A DNA stretch of 64,000 nt, from the NCBI RefSeq assembly GCF_029626025.1, contig NZ_JARUBF010000001.1, forward strand, positions 2,790,001-2,854,000, in the 5' to 3' direction. Below, piece by piece: positions 42,560-51,585 of the stretch. The notes under the pieces are model-generated. The model was not told the origin of the DNA and did no database searches. It worked only from the letters and a program-made list of their open reading frames with translations. The stretch comes from Solwaraspora sp. WMMD406 (GTDB lineage: Bacteria > Actinomycetota > Actinomycetes > Mycobacteriales > Micromonosporaceae). Position 1 is the stretch's first letter. Each line of letters opens with the position of its first letter. The position numbers and the translations under genes were made by a program.

Positions 42560-44716
42560 CTACCGGCCGGGGACCTCGCCGAGTCCGACCGAGTCGTCCC
42601 GTGCCTCGTCGATGGTGATCAGCCGCTGAGTCGCGCGGGACAGTGCGACATAGAGCGTGCGCACACCTGCCTCCGACTCCGTACGGATCTCGGCGCCGCC
42701 GACCAGCACCACCCCGTCGTACTCCATGCCCTTGGCCTGCAAGCTCGACACCACCCGCAGCCGGGGGTCGGCGAAGCCCTCGAGCCAGCCGGCCACCTCC
42801 TCGTGCCGGGCCAACGGCGCGATCACCCCCACCGTCCCCTCCACCGCGGTGAGCAGTGCGGTCGCCGCGTCGCGTACCGCCGCAGGCAGCGCCGCCGCCG
42901 CGACCCGGTCCTGCCGTGGCACCACGCCGGTGGACCGTACCGCCGCCGGCAGTACGGCGTCGGGCGCGATCTCCCGGATCACCCCGGCCGCCAACTCGAA
43001 AATCTCCGCCGGATTGCGGTAGTTGGTGGTCAGCACGAACTCCCGTCGCGGCCGCCGCCCCAACGCCCGGTCCCGGGCCTGGGCCAGCTCGACCGGATCC
43101 CCGGTCCACGACGTCTGCGCCGGATCCCCGACCACCGTCCAGGAAGCGAGCCGCCCCCGACGCCCGATCATCCGCCACTGCATCGGCGAGACGTCCTGCG
43201 ACTCGTCGACCACGACGTGGGCGTACTCCCGGTAGTCGGCGGGCCGCTCGGCGGCCATCGCCCGCGCGGCCCGCTCCCGGTCCGCGAACGTCGTCACCTC
43301 CCGGACCCCGGCGGCGACCTGGAACGGATCCCGCCGCTGGCGGCGCGGTTGCGGCGGCCGACCCAGCATCTCGTCCAACTCGTCCAGCAACGCCACGTCG
43401 GCGATGGTCGGACCCCGCTGCGGCACGTCCTGCCAGGAAGCCCCGAGCAGTGCGACCTCCGCCGGGTCCAGCACGCCGCGCGCGTACCGGCGCAGCCGTT
43501 CCGGCCGGGCCAGCCAGGCCAACACGTGCCGGGGGAGCAGCCGTGGCCACCAGGCCCGCAGGAAGTCCCGGAAGTCGGCCCGCTCGGACAGATCGTCCTC
43601 GAACTCGGCCTGTGTCGGCAGCCGGTCCGCCGATACCAGCCGCTGGGCCTGCGCCCACAGCGCGTCGAACAGCCCGTCGATCCCGGCCCGACGTACCTCG
43701 TTGCGCCGGGCCCCCCGAGGCAACGCGCGAGCCCGGATGCCGTCCAGCTCCGCCGTCCGCAGCCGCAGCAGCTGACCCCGGTAGAGTAGCCGAAGCTCGG
43801 TGGGACCATCGGGTACCGCGTCGCGGACCGCTCGCTCCAGCACCCGCCGCATCCGCAGCGAACCCTTGACCACGGCCACCGCCGCCGGGTCGGTACGGAC
43901 CGCCGACGTCCCGGGCACCAGTGAGCCCAACGACCGCAAGGTCGCGGTCTCCTCGCCCAGCGCGGGCAGCACCGCGGCGATGTACTCGACGAATACCCCG
44001 GTCGGACCGACCACCAGGATCCCGCCGCCAGCGAACCGGCTGCGGTCCGAGTAGAGCAGATACGCCGCCCGGTGCAGCGCCACCGCGGTCTTGCCCGTGC
44101 CCGGACCACCCGAGACCACCGTCACCCCGGAGCCCGGCGACCGGATGGCCAGATCCTGCTCTTGCTGGATCGTGGCGACGATGTCGCGCATGCCCCGGCC
44201 CTTGGCCCGCGCCAGGGTCGCCAGCAGCGCGCCGTCGCCCACCACCCGCATTCCCGCCGGAGCCGACCCCGGATCGAGCAGGTCGTCGGAGACCCCGGTG
44301 ACCTGCTCACCTCGGGACTGGATGGTGCGTCGCCGGACCACGCCGCGCGGCTGCGCCGGAGTCGCCTGGTAGAAGGCGGCCGCCGCCGGCGCCCGCCAGT
44401 CGATCAACAACGGCTCGGCCTGTTCGCCACGTACCCCGAGGCGCCCGACGTACAGCACCCCGCCCTCGCGGAGATCCAGCCGGCCGAACACCAGTCCCTC
44501 ATGTTCGGCGTCCAGCAGATGCCGCCGTCGGGCGGCGTGGAAGACCATCGCGTCCCGTTCGACGAGCGCGCCCACGTTGCCCACCCGGGCGAGGCGATAG
44601 CCGTCGCGCTCCGCCCGGACCGCGTCGCGTCGCAGTTGCGCCAGCCGGGCGTACACCCGGTCGACGTGCCGCTGCTCGACGGCGATCTCCAGTTCCAGCG
44701 TGGTGGCGTCGGTCAA
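42560..44716 (-). CDS. helR: HelR-type RNA polymerase recycling ATPase (HelD-like SF1)
   Basis: This 718-residue soluble SF1 ATPase displaces stalled or rifamycin-bound RNA polymerase from DNA. The N-terminal coiled coil (LELEIAVEQRHVDRVYARL) and LLIDWRAPAAAAFYQATP are typical of HelD/HelR. Walker A is GGPGTGKT (about 203-210), motif II VVVDESQDVSPMQW, then GDPAQTSW, TTNYRNPAEIF, QAKGMEYDGVVL and YVALSRATQRL. The start is taken as TTG 44716, with GGAG 6 bases upstream; longer frames lack coding character. Rifamycin-associated elements often precede helR, but I did not find a clear one here. Confidence 0.87.
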   Translation of the reverse strand: MTDATTLELEIAVEQRHVDRVYARLAQLRRDAVRAERDGYRLARVGNVGALVERDAMVFHAARRRHLLDAEHEGLVFGRLDLREGGVLYVGRLGVRGEQAEPLLIDWRAPAAAAFYQATPAQPRGVVRRRTIQSRGEQVTGVSDDLLDPGSAPAGMRVVGDGALLATLARAKGRGMRDIVATIQQEQDLAIRSPGSGVTVVSGGPGTGKTAVALHRAAYLLYSDRSRFAGGGILVVGPTGVFVEYIAAVLPALGEETATLRSLGSLVPGTSAVRTDPAAVAVVKGSLRMRRVLERAVRDAVPDGPTELRLLYRGQLLRLRTAELDGIRARALPRGARRNEVRRAGIDGLFDALWAQAQRLVSADRLPTQAEFEDDLSERADFRDFLRAWWPRLLPRHVLAWLARPERLRRYARGVLDPAEVALLGASWQDVPQRGPTIADVALLDELDEMLGRPPQPRRQRRDPFQVAAGVREVTTFADRERAARAMAAERPADYREYAHVVVDESQDVSPMQWRMIGRRGRLASWTVVGDPAQTSWTGDPVELAQARDRALGRRPRREFVLTTNYRNPAEIFELAAGVIREIAPDAVLPAAVRSTGVVPRQDRVAAAALPAAVRDAATALLTAVEGTVGVIAPLARHEEVAGWLEGFADPRLRVVSSLQAKGMEYDGVVLVGGAEIRTESEAGVRTLYVALSRATQRLITIDEARDDSVGLGEVPGR

Positions 44717-45015
44717 CGCAGTAGCTCCTGAACAGTGGGCGAGCCGGCCACGGCGGCACCGGCCGCCAACGGGCGGGTCACGCTCCGGGGACGGGTCCGG
44801 CGCAGACGCGGGTACGTACTGACGCCCGGTCGGGCCCGGCAGCCTTAAGACGTTACCGTCCGGCCGCCACCGGACTGCCGTCCGCCGTCGTCGCTGCGCG
44901 GCGTTCATACCCGGATGATCAGTCGCCGACAAGTCATGTCCCACCAGATGATCGTGATGGTGAGAAGACTCGCAACATCCTTCCCGACCGGTGGGTAGCA
45001 CGCCACGCTGCAACC

Positions 45016-45675
45016 ATGTCGTCACCCACCAATCCGTCGCCGGACCCGCGAGCACCGCGGCCGTCCGGGCCGCCGCCACCCGACCACCCCGGGCCGGCAG
45101 AGGCACTCGCCGAGCTGCTCGCCGGCAACCATCGGTTCGTGACCGGGCAGCCACGGCACGGCCACGACATCTCGGCGGCCGCCGCGAGCGCGGCCCTCGG
45201 TGAGCAGCATCCCATCGCCTTCGTCCTCGGCTGCATCGATTCCCGGGTGCCGCTGGAGGCGATCTTCGATCAGAACTTCGGCTCCATCTGCGTCGGGCGC
45301 TCCGGCGCGCAGGTGCTGGACCAGGCGATCGTCGGGTCGATCGAGTTCGCTGTCGAGGTACTGCGCGTACCTCTGGTGGTCGTCCTCGGCCACGAACGCT
45401 GCGGTGCCGTCGCCTCCACCATCACCGCGCACCGGGCCGGAACCCGGCCGGACGGCAACGTCGGCTACCTGGTGGACCAGATCGTCCCGGCGGTGACCGA
45501 CGTCGGCGTCGACCATCCCGAGGTGCAGCCGTTGGCGGTCCGCGCACATGTCCGCCGTACGGTGCGGCGACTGCGGCAGATCGACGCGCTCACCGCCGCG
45601 CTGGACGCCGGCCGGATCGACGTCACCGGCGGGGTGTACGACCTCGGCAACGGCCAGGTCGAGATCCTCGACTGA
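45016..45675 (+). CDS. Beta-class carbonic anhydrase
   Basis: This 219-residue enzyme interconverts CO2 and bicarbonate. Zinc ligands are Cys in LGCIDSRVP, and His and Cys in VLGHERCGAV; the Asp-Arg dyad is in IDSR. The first 30 residues are Pro-rich and probably disordered. The NVGYLVDQIVPAV region and the C-terminal GGVYDLGNGQVEIL fit family members. The ATG lacks a strong ribosome site. A 16-bp hairpin (45792-45833) ends it. Confidence 0.93.
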   Translation: MSSPTNPSPDPRAPRPSGPPPPDHPGPAEALAELLAGNHRFVTGQPRHGHDISAAAASAALGEQHPIAFVLGCIDSRVPLEAIFDQNFGSICVGRSGAQVLDQAIVGSIEFAVEVLRVPLVVVLGHERCGAVASTITAHRAGTRPDGNVGYLVDQIVPAVTDVGVDHPEVQPLAVRAHVRRTVRRLRQIDALTAALDAGRIDVTGGVYDLGNGQVEILD

Positions 45676-45791
45676 CGCGGGAGAACCAGAGCCGACTGAC
45701 GTGGGGATAACCAGAGCGGTCGATCCCGTCGACGCGGTCGATGGCGCGCTGACGCCTCGCGTACCCCTGACCGGGCACCCGCTCGGACGAA

Positions 45792-45833
45792 CGCGGAGCC
45801 CCACCGGCACAGCCGGGCCGGTGGGGCTCCGCG
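45792..45833. terminator. Bidirectional hairpin after carbonic anhydrase
   Basis: Perfect 16-bp arms (CGCGGAGCCCCACCGG and its complement) enclose a 10-nt loop between convergent genes. Confidence 0.88.
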
Positions 45834-45883
45834 TGATCAGTCGATCGGCCCCGCGGGTCGACGACCACCGTCGGGTCGGGCGA

Positions 45884-46213
45884 TCAGGCCTCGAAGACGC
45901 CGGCCTCGACCAGCCGCTTCTCGGCCAGCTCCCAGCCGTGACCAGGGTGCGCGGCGGCGAGGGCGTTGATCTCCGCCCGGATCTTGGCCGCGTGACCCGC
46001 ACCCGCCAGAACGCGGATCTCCTCGACGAAGGCGTCCGAGTCGGTACGCAGGTGCGAGGTCTTCCCGTTCGTCAGGTTCCGCACGTACGCGTGCTTGCCA
46101 CCGTTGAGCGGGATCAGGTACTTGAACTCGCCGAGGACGCTCAGGGCACCACCCTGACCGGCCTGGCCGGCGCGGACTGACGCGCGCGCGGTCTTGGAGG
46201 TGTTGCTCGCCAC
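45884..46213 (-). CDS. Small conserved actinobacterial protein of unknown function
   Basis: This 109-residue cytoplasmic protein begins with a basic tail (ASNTSKTARASVRAGQAG) followed by a compact domain (EFKYLIPLNGGKHAYVRNLT, SDAFVEEIRVLAGAGHAAKI). The GTG start at 46213 has AAGGGAG about 7 bases upstream; the longer frame to 46354 has no ribosome site. The basic tail suggests nucleic-acid contact, but no family is recognised. Confidence 0.7.
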   Translation of the reverse strand: MASNTSKTARASVRAGQAGQGGALSVLGEFKYLIPLNGGKHAYVRNLTNGKTSHLRTDSDAFVEEIRVLAGAGHAAKIRAEINALAAAHPGHGWELAEKRLVEAGVFEA

Positions 46214-46600
46214 GGGGGGACTCCCTTGCAGGACTGACGGGATGAACGGACTGGGTCGTGCTCCGCTCACGAGCTGTGCCGCTCGCTGACCGGGTGTAGC
46301 TGGGTGACCGGACACGGCCGGCTGTTTCTCAGTCAGCCGTGTCGCGGTCGGCACACGCCGGCCTCATCCTACCTGATCGGGTGACCAGGCCAGGAGCACC
46401 GCTCCGGCGTCAGCAGGCACAACGGCCAGCCCGCGACGGACATTCCGTCGCCGGGCCTGCGGCCGGTACCCGATTTCCCGCCACCAGTTTTCCGATTCTC
46501 TGGCGCACCACCCGTCACAGCAGTCATCATTGGTCACACGCGCACCACTCGGTGGTCGAGGTCGTAGGGGAAGACGTACCTCGCTCTCCGGGAGGTCACC
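46214..46600. other. Divergent intergenic region with one hairpin
   Basis: This 387-base gap separates the small conserved gene and the DUF3145 gene. A bulged hairpin at 46429-46456 pairs GCGACGGA with TCCGTCGC around CAT. Being between divergent genes it is not an obvious terminator. No promoter boxes stand out. Confidence 0.4.
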
Positions 46601-47092
46601 GTGCCAACGCGTGGCGTCGTATACGTCCACTCGACCCCGCTCGCCGTGTGCCCTCACGTCGAATGGGCCATATCGCGCGTCCTCGTGGCGCCGGTCAACC
46701 TGCACTGGACGGCGCAGCCTCTCGACCCGAGCGGCCGCCGAGCCGAATGCGGCTGGACCGGTCGACCGGGGACCGGGGCCGAACTGGCCGCTGCCCTCCG
46801 GCAGTGGCCGATGATCCGTTTCGAGGTCACCGAGGAACCGAGCCCAGGGGCCGACGGCGAGCGCTACATGCACGTACCCGGTCGCGGGCTGTTCCGGGCG
46901 ACCATCGGCGCGGCCGGTGACATCCAGCTCGGCGAAGACCGGATCCGAGCCATCCTCGCCGCCTCCCCGGCACCCGAAGCCATCGCGCACGCCCTCGACA
47001 AAGCCATGGGTACGGCCTGGGACACCGAACTGGAGCCGTACCGGCACGCCGGCGAAGGCGCCCCGGTGACCCTGCTCACCCGGGTCGGCTGA
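46601..47092 (+). CDS. DUF3145-family protein
   Basis: This 163-residue actinobacterium-specific protein shows the family's features: TRGVVYVHSTPLAVCPHVEWA at the start, VNLHWTAQPLDP, RFEVTEEPSPGADGERYMHVPGRGLF and AHALDKAMGTAWDTELEPYRHAGEG. Function is unknown. In other actinobacteria the gene often sits by the fab operon, as here, though a NagZ-type gene lies between. The GTG at 46601 has GGGAGG upstream. Confidence 0.9.
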   Translation: MPTRGVVYVHSTPLAVCPHVEWAISRVLVAPVNLHWTAQPLDPSGRRAECGWTGRPGTGAELAAALRQWPMIRFEVTEEPSPGADGERYMHVPGRGLFRATIGAAGDIQLGEDRIRAILAASPAPEAIAHALDKAMGTAWDTELEPYRHAGEGAPVTLLTRVG

Positions 47093-47182
47093 CCAGCGGT
47101 CGGGCGGTCACCCACGCGGATGACCCGGCTCGGCCCGGCGGACCGGCGTGGTGTCAGGTTGCCGCCGCCCCCGTAGCCTGAT

Positions 47183-48934
47183 GTGATGGCCGGCGTGTTC
47201 TCATCACCCCGAGTAACTGTTGCCCTCGCCATGTTCGCCGTACTCGGCGTCACGAGCGGCTGCGCCGGCACTGGTACCGCCGTGCCGAACCCGAGCCCGA
47301 ACAGCCCGGACAGCCCGGACGGGCCACCAGCCAGCACAGCGGCCACCAGCTCGAGCCAGTCTCCGGCGGCTCGACTCGCCTCGACCCTCAGTGACGAAGA
47401 CCTGGTCGGGCAGGTGCTCATGCCGTACGCCTACGGCGCGTCGGCGACCGAGGTCTCGGCCGGCTCGGCGGCGGGGAACCAGCGGCTCGCGGGGGTGGAC
47501 ACCCCGGCCCAGATGATCGAGCGGTACCGCCTCGGTGGCCTGATCCTGGTCGGGTTCTCCGCCGACGACCCGACCGGGAGCAATCAGCCCACCACCAACG
47601 TCGACAGCACCACCCAGGTCCGTGCCCTCACCACCGGCCTGCAGGAAGCCGCCGCAGGCCTGCCCGCCGCCACGCTGCCCGCCGCCGGCGACCTGCCGTT
47701 GCTGATCGGGACAGACCAGGAGTACGGCATCGTCACCCGGATCACCCAAGGGGTGACCATCCTGCCCAGCGCGATGGCCGCCGGCGCTGCCGGCGAGCCG
47801 GCGCTGACCGAAGCCGCCTGGCGGGCCGCCGGCACCGAACTCGCCGCGCTCGGTGTCAACGTCGACTTCGCCCCGGTCGCCGACGTCCTGGGCGTCAACA
47901 GCACGGTGATCGGGTCGCGATCCTACGGCGCCGATCCGCGCACCACGTCGGAGCAGGTAGCCGCCGCTGTACGGGGGCTGCGGGCGGCCGGCGTGGCGGC
48001 CACCCTCAAACACTTCCCCGGACACGGACACACGGCCGTCGACTCACACGGTGACCTGCCGGTCCTCGCGCAGGACCGGGATGCTCTGGCCGGTGCCGAC
48101 CTGCCCCCGTTCACGGCGGGCATCGACGCCGGTGCCGGGCTGGTCATGTCCGGGCACCTCGACGTCACCGCCGTCGACCCCGGGGTGGCGGCCACCTTCT
48201 CCCGCAAGGTGCTCACCGATTTGCTGCGCGGGGAACTCGGCTTCGACGGGGTGGTGGTCACCGACGGCATGAACATGGCGCCGGCGATGGCCCTGCCGCC
48301 GGGCGCGGCGGCGGTAGCCGCGATCAACGCCGGCAACGATCTCATCCTGATGCCGCCGGACCTGGCCGCCGCCCACCGGGGCCTGCTCGACGCGGTCCGG
48401 GACGGATCGCTGTCCCGGGCCCGGCTGATCGAGGCGGCCACCCGGGTGCTGACTCTCAAACAGCGGCTGGCGGGGTCTGCGCCGCCGCCCATGTCGGTGC
48501 TGGGCGCGGCCGGGCACTACGCGGCTGCGCAGCGTCTCGCCGCGGCCGCCGTCACCCAGGTACGCGGGTCCTGCGGCGGCGTCGCCGAACCGGTGACGGT
48601 CAGCGCCTCCGGCGGCCGGGACCGAACCCGGGCGTTGCTGATCGAGGCGCTGCGTGAGCGCGGGGTGGAGGTGGTCGCCTCCGGTGGCACCGTGGTCCAC
48701 CTGGTGGGGTACGGCGACACCGCTGGCGATCTGCGATCCGATGCCCAGGTGATGGTGGCGATGGACACCCCGTACCTGTTGGCGAAGGCGCGGTCCCCGG
48801 TGCTGCTGGCGACGTACTCGTCGAGCGCGGCGTCGATGTCCGCGCTCGCGGCGGTACTCGGCGGCACGGCACCGGCACCCGGCCGGCTGCCGGTGCCGGT
48901 GGACGGACTACCGGCCACCGTCTGCGCGGGCTGA
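47183..48934 (+). CDS. GH3 beta-N-acetylhexosaminidase (NagZ-type) lipoprotein
   Basis: This 583-residue exported lipoprotein has a signal sequence and lipobox ending VTSGC (Cys near 27), then a Ser/Pro/Thr-rich spacer. The GH3 barrel contains LIGTDQEYG, KHFPGHGHTAVDSHGDLP (with the NagZ His loop) and VVTDGMNM, where Asp is the nucleophile. It should release N-acetylglucosamine from peptidoglycan fragments outside the cell. A C-terminal Ala/Val-rich domain of about 130 residues follows, longer than minimal NagZ. An ATG three bases after the GTG is an equally possible start. Confidence 0.9.
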   Translation: MMAGVFSSPRVTVALAMFAVLGVTSGCAGTGTAVPNPSPNSPDSPDGPPASTAATSSSQSPAARLASTLSDEDLVGQVLMPYAYGASATEVSAGSAAGNQRLAGVDTPAQMIERYRLGGLILVGFSADDPTGSNQPTTNVDSTTQVRALTTGLQEAAAGLPAATLPAAGDLPLLIGTDQEYGIVTRITQGVTILPSAMAAGAAGEPALTEAAWRAAGTELAALGVNVDFAPVADVLGVNSTVIGSRSYGADPRTTSEQVAAAVRGLRAAGVAATLKHFPGHGHTAVDSHGDLPVLAQDRDALAGADLPPFTAGIDAGAGLVMSGHLDVTAVDPGVAATFSRKVLTDLLRGELGFDGVVVTDGMNMAPAMALPPGAAAVAAINAGNDLILMPPDLAAAHRGLLDAVRDGSLSRARLIEAATRVLTLKQRLAGSAPPPMSVLGAAGHYAAAQRLAAAAVTQVRGSCGGVAEPVTVSASGGRDRTRALLIEALRERGVEVVASGGTVVHLVGYGDTAGDLRSDAQVMVAMDTPYLLAKARSPVLLATYSSSAASMSALAAVLGGTAPAPGRLPVPVDGLPATVCAG

Positions 48935-48937
48935 CCG

Positions 48938-48981
48938 GCGTCGCACCCGCGTCGCACCCGCGTCGCACCCGCGTCGCACCC
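48938..48981 (+). repeat. Four tandem 11-bp units after the NagZ-type gene
   Basis: GCGTCGCACCC is repeated four times without a mismatch just past the stop codon, before the terminator hairpin. Confidence 0.9.
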
Positions 48982-48996
48982 CAGCGGCGGCGACCC

Positions 48997-49026
48997 GACC
49001 TGCTCCGGCCGTTGCCGGAGCAGGTC
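48997..49026. terminator. Hairpin between convergent NagZ-type and fabF genes
   Basis: Perfect 13-bp arms (GACCTGCTCCGGC and its complement) enclose CGTT. Confidence 0.87.
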
Positions 49027-49084
49027 GGCGGGAACGGCGTCGAGAGCGGAACCGGCAGATCTGACTCAGTGGTCATACCTGCGG

Positions 49085-50311
49085 TCAGACCCGGGTGAAG
49101 ACCAACGCCACGTTGTGACCGCCGAACCCGAACGAGTTGTTGAGGGCGGCGGGGATGTCCAACGGGCGGGCCTTGTGCGCGGCGACATCGAGATCGAGCT
49201 GGTCGTCGGGGTCGTCGAGGTTGATCGTCGGCGGCACCATGCTGTCCCGGATCGCCAGTACCGTCGCGATCGACTCCAGCGCACCGGCCGCGCCCAACAG
49301 GTGACCGGACATCGACTTGGTGGCGGTCAGGACCGGGTGGTCGCCGATGGCCTCGCGCAGCGCGGTCAACTCGGCGAGGTCGCCCGCCGGAGTGGACGTG
49401 GCGTGCGCGTTGACGTGCACGATGTCGGCGCCGGTCACACCGGCGTCGGCCAGCGCCTTGCGGATCGCCCGAGCCGCCCCGATCCCTTCGGGATGCGGCT
49501 GCACCATGTCGTACCCGTCGGAGGTGAGCCCGGACCCGGCGAGCCGCGCGTAGACCCGCGCCCCGCGCGCGGCCGCGTGGTCGGCGCGCTCCAGCACCAC
49601 GATCCCGGCGCCTTCGCCGAGGACGAATCCGTCCCGGCCCTTGTCCCACGGCCGCGACGCCCGTTCCGGGTCGTCGTTACGGGTGGACATCGCCCGCATC
49701 GCGGCGAAGCCGGCGATCGGTAGCCCGTGCACGACCGCTTCGGTCCCGCCGGCCACGACCACGTCGGCGCGACCCGCCCGGATCATGTCCAGGCCGAGCG
49801 CGATCGCTTCGGCTCCGGTCGCGCAGGCGCTGGCCACCGAGTGCACGCCGGCCTGCGCGCGCAGTTCCAACCCCACCCAGGCGGCCGGACCGTTCGGCAT
49901 CAGCATCGGTACGGTGTGCGGCGACACCCGCCGAGCCCCTGAGGCCTCAAGGATGTCGTCCTGGGCCAGCAGGGTGAGCGCGCCGCCGATACCGGAGCCC
50001 ACGCTCACCCCGAGCCGTTCCCGGTCGACGTCGACGTCCGCCAGCCCGGCGTCCGCCCATGCCTCGCCGGCGGCGATCAACGCGATCGCCTCGGACCGGT
50101 CCAACCGGCGCAGCTTGACCCGGTCCAACCGTTCGCTGGGTTCGACCGCGAGCTCGGCGGCGATCCGGACCGGCAGCGACGCGGCCCACTCGTGGGTGAG
50201 CGGGCCGATTCCGGATTTCCCGGCGAGCATGGCCTCCCAGGTCGACGCGACGTCCCCGCCGAGCGGGGTGGTCGCGCCGAGCCCGGTGACGACGACGTCG
50301 ACCATCGTCAC
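49085..50311 (-). CDS. fabF: 3-oxoacyl-ACP synthase II
   Basis: This 408-residue condensing enzyme elongates acyl-ACP with malonyl-ACP. The thiolase-fold triad is Cys in SVASACATGAEA, His in VNAHATSTPAGD and His in SMSGHLLGAAGALE. Length is standard. The GTG at 50311 overlaps the acpP stop; an ATG at 50305 is the alternative. It is the last gene of the FasR-fabD-fabH-acpP-fabF cluster. Confidence 0.96.
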   Translation of the reverse strand: MTMVDVVVTGLGATTPLGGDVASTWEAMLAGKSGIGPLTHEWAASLPVRIAAELAVEPSERLDRVKLRRLDRSEAIALIAAGEAWADAGLADVDVDRERLGVSVGSGIGGALTLLAQDDILEASGARRVSPHTVPMLMPNGPAAWVGLELRAQAGVHSVASACATGAEAIALGLDMIRAGRADVVVAGGTEAVVHGLPIAGFAAMRAMSTRNDDPERASRPWDKGRDGFVLGEGAGIVVLERADHAAARGARVYARLAGSGLTSDGYDMVQPHPEGIGAARAIRKALADAGVTGADIVHVNAHATSTPAGDLAELTALREAIGDHPVLTATKSMSGHLLGAAGALESIATVLAIRDSMVPPTINLDDPDDQLDLDVAAHKARPLDIPAALNNSFGFGGHNVALVFTRV

Positions 50312-50547
50312 GCCTGCGCTTCGATGTAGGCGACGGCGTCGCCCACGGTCTTCAGGTTCTGCACCTCGTTGTCCGGGATCTTCACGCCGAACTTCTCCTC
50401 GGCGGCCACCACGACCTCGACCATGGAGAGCGAATCGACGTCCAGGTCGTCGGTGAACGACTTGTCCCCGGCGACGTCGTCCGGGTTGACTCCGGCGACC
50501 TCTTCGAGGATCTCGGCGAGGCCAGCGGTGATCTCGTCCTTGGTCAT
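50308..50547 (-). CDS. acpP: Acyl carrier protein
   Basis: This 79-residue acidic helical protein carries fatty acyl chains. The phosphopantetheine Ser is in LDVDSLSMVEVV, and EEKFGVKIPDNE and TVGDAVAYIEA complete the four-helix fold. GAGGAAA precedes the ATG. It sits between fabH and fabF and overlaps fabF by 4 bases. Confidence 0.96.
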   Translation of the reverse strand: MTKDEITAGLAEILEEVAGVNPDDVAGDKSFTDDLDVDSLSMVEVVVAAEEKFGVKIPDNEVQNLKTVGDAVAYIEAQA

Positions 50548-50603
50548 GGGTTCTGTTTCCTCTCGTGGATGGAACTGTGGCGCGAGCTCCGTGTCGGTGG
50601 AGC

Positions 50604-51548
50604 TTACGGGCAGCGAACTACCTGCCCGGCGTAGGTGAGGCCGCCGCCGAAACCGAACAGCAGCACGGGGGCGCCCGACGGGATCTCCCGCCGTTCGACC
50701 AGTTTCGACAAGGCCAGCGGCACACTGGCCGCGGACGTGTTGCCGGATTCGACGATGTCCTTGGCGACGATCGCGTTCGGCATGCCGAGCCGCTTGGCGA
50801 TGCCGTCGATGATCCGGGCGTTCGCCTGGTGCGGCACGAAAGCGGCGATGTCGGCCGGGTCGACCCCGGCGCGTTCGCACGCCTGCAGAGCCAGGGGTGC
50901 CAGTGCGGTGGTCGCCCACCGGAACACCGACTGTCCTTCCTGCTCGACGTACGGCCGCCAACCCTCGATCCGGACGGCGTCGCTCTTGTCCGGGGCCGAG
51001 CCCCAGACCACCGGGCCGATCCCGCTCGGTTCGTCGCCGCTGGTGGCGGTGACCACCGCCGCGCCGGCACCGTCGCCGAATATGATGCAGGTGGAGCGGT
51101 CGGTCCAGTTGGTGAAGTCGGACAGCTTCTCCGCGCCGATGACGATGGCGTTGCGGGCGGCGCCGGCCCGTACGGCGTGGTCGACCGTGCCGAGCGCGTA
51201 GCTGAAGCCGGAACAGGCGGTGTTGATGTCGTAGGCACCTGGGGCGTGGATGCCGAGCCGCGCGGCGACCCGGCAGGCCACGTTGGGACTGCGGTCGATC
51301 GCGGTGCAGGTGGCGACCACGACGAGGTCGATGTCGGCGGGTGTCAGGCCGGCGTTGGCCAGTGCCTTGTCGGCTGCGGCGGCGGCCATGTCGGAGACGG
51401 TCTCCGAGTCGGCGATACGTCGGGTGACGATGCCGACCCGGTCGCGGATCCAGGCGTCGTTGGTTTCCACGAGTTGCGCGAGTTCGTCGTTGGTCACTAC
51501 CCGCGACGGCTGGTAGTGACCGAGTGCCAGGATCCGTGATCCGGTCAT
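50604..51548 (-). CDS. fabH: 3-oxoacyl-ACP synthase III
   Basis: This 314-residue enzyme starts fatty-acid synthesis by condensing an acyl-CoA with malonyl-ACP. Catalytic Cys is in DINTACSGFSYAL, His in AFVPHQANARI and Asn in ESGNTSAASVP. The C-terminal GFGGGLTYAG forms the oxyanion site. In actinomycetes it usually prefers branched starters, which the sequence alone does not prove here. The gap to fabD is 37 bp. Confidence 0.96.
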   Translation of the reverse strand: MTGSRILALGHYQPSRVVTNDELAQLVETNDAWIRDRVGIVTRRIADSETVSDMAAAAADKALANAGLTPADIDLVVVATCTAIDRSPNVACRVAARLGIHAPGAYDINTACSGFSYALGTVDHAVRAGAARNAIVIGAEKLSDFTNWTDRSTCIIFGDGAGAAVVTATSGDEPSGIGPVVWGSAPDKSDAVRIEGWRPYVEQEGQSVFRWATTALAPLALQACERAGVDPADIAAFVPHQANARIIDGIAKRLGMPNAIVAKDIVESGNTSAASVPLALSKLVERREIPSGAPVLLFGFGGGLTYAGQVVRCP

Positions 51549-51585
51549 CGTTGCTGCCTTCCCGGCGCGCCGCTGCGGTGCGCCC

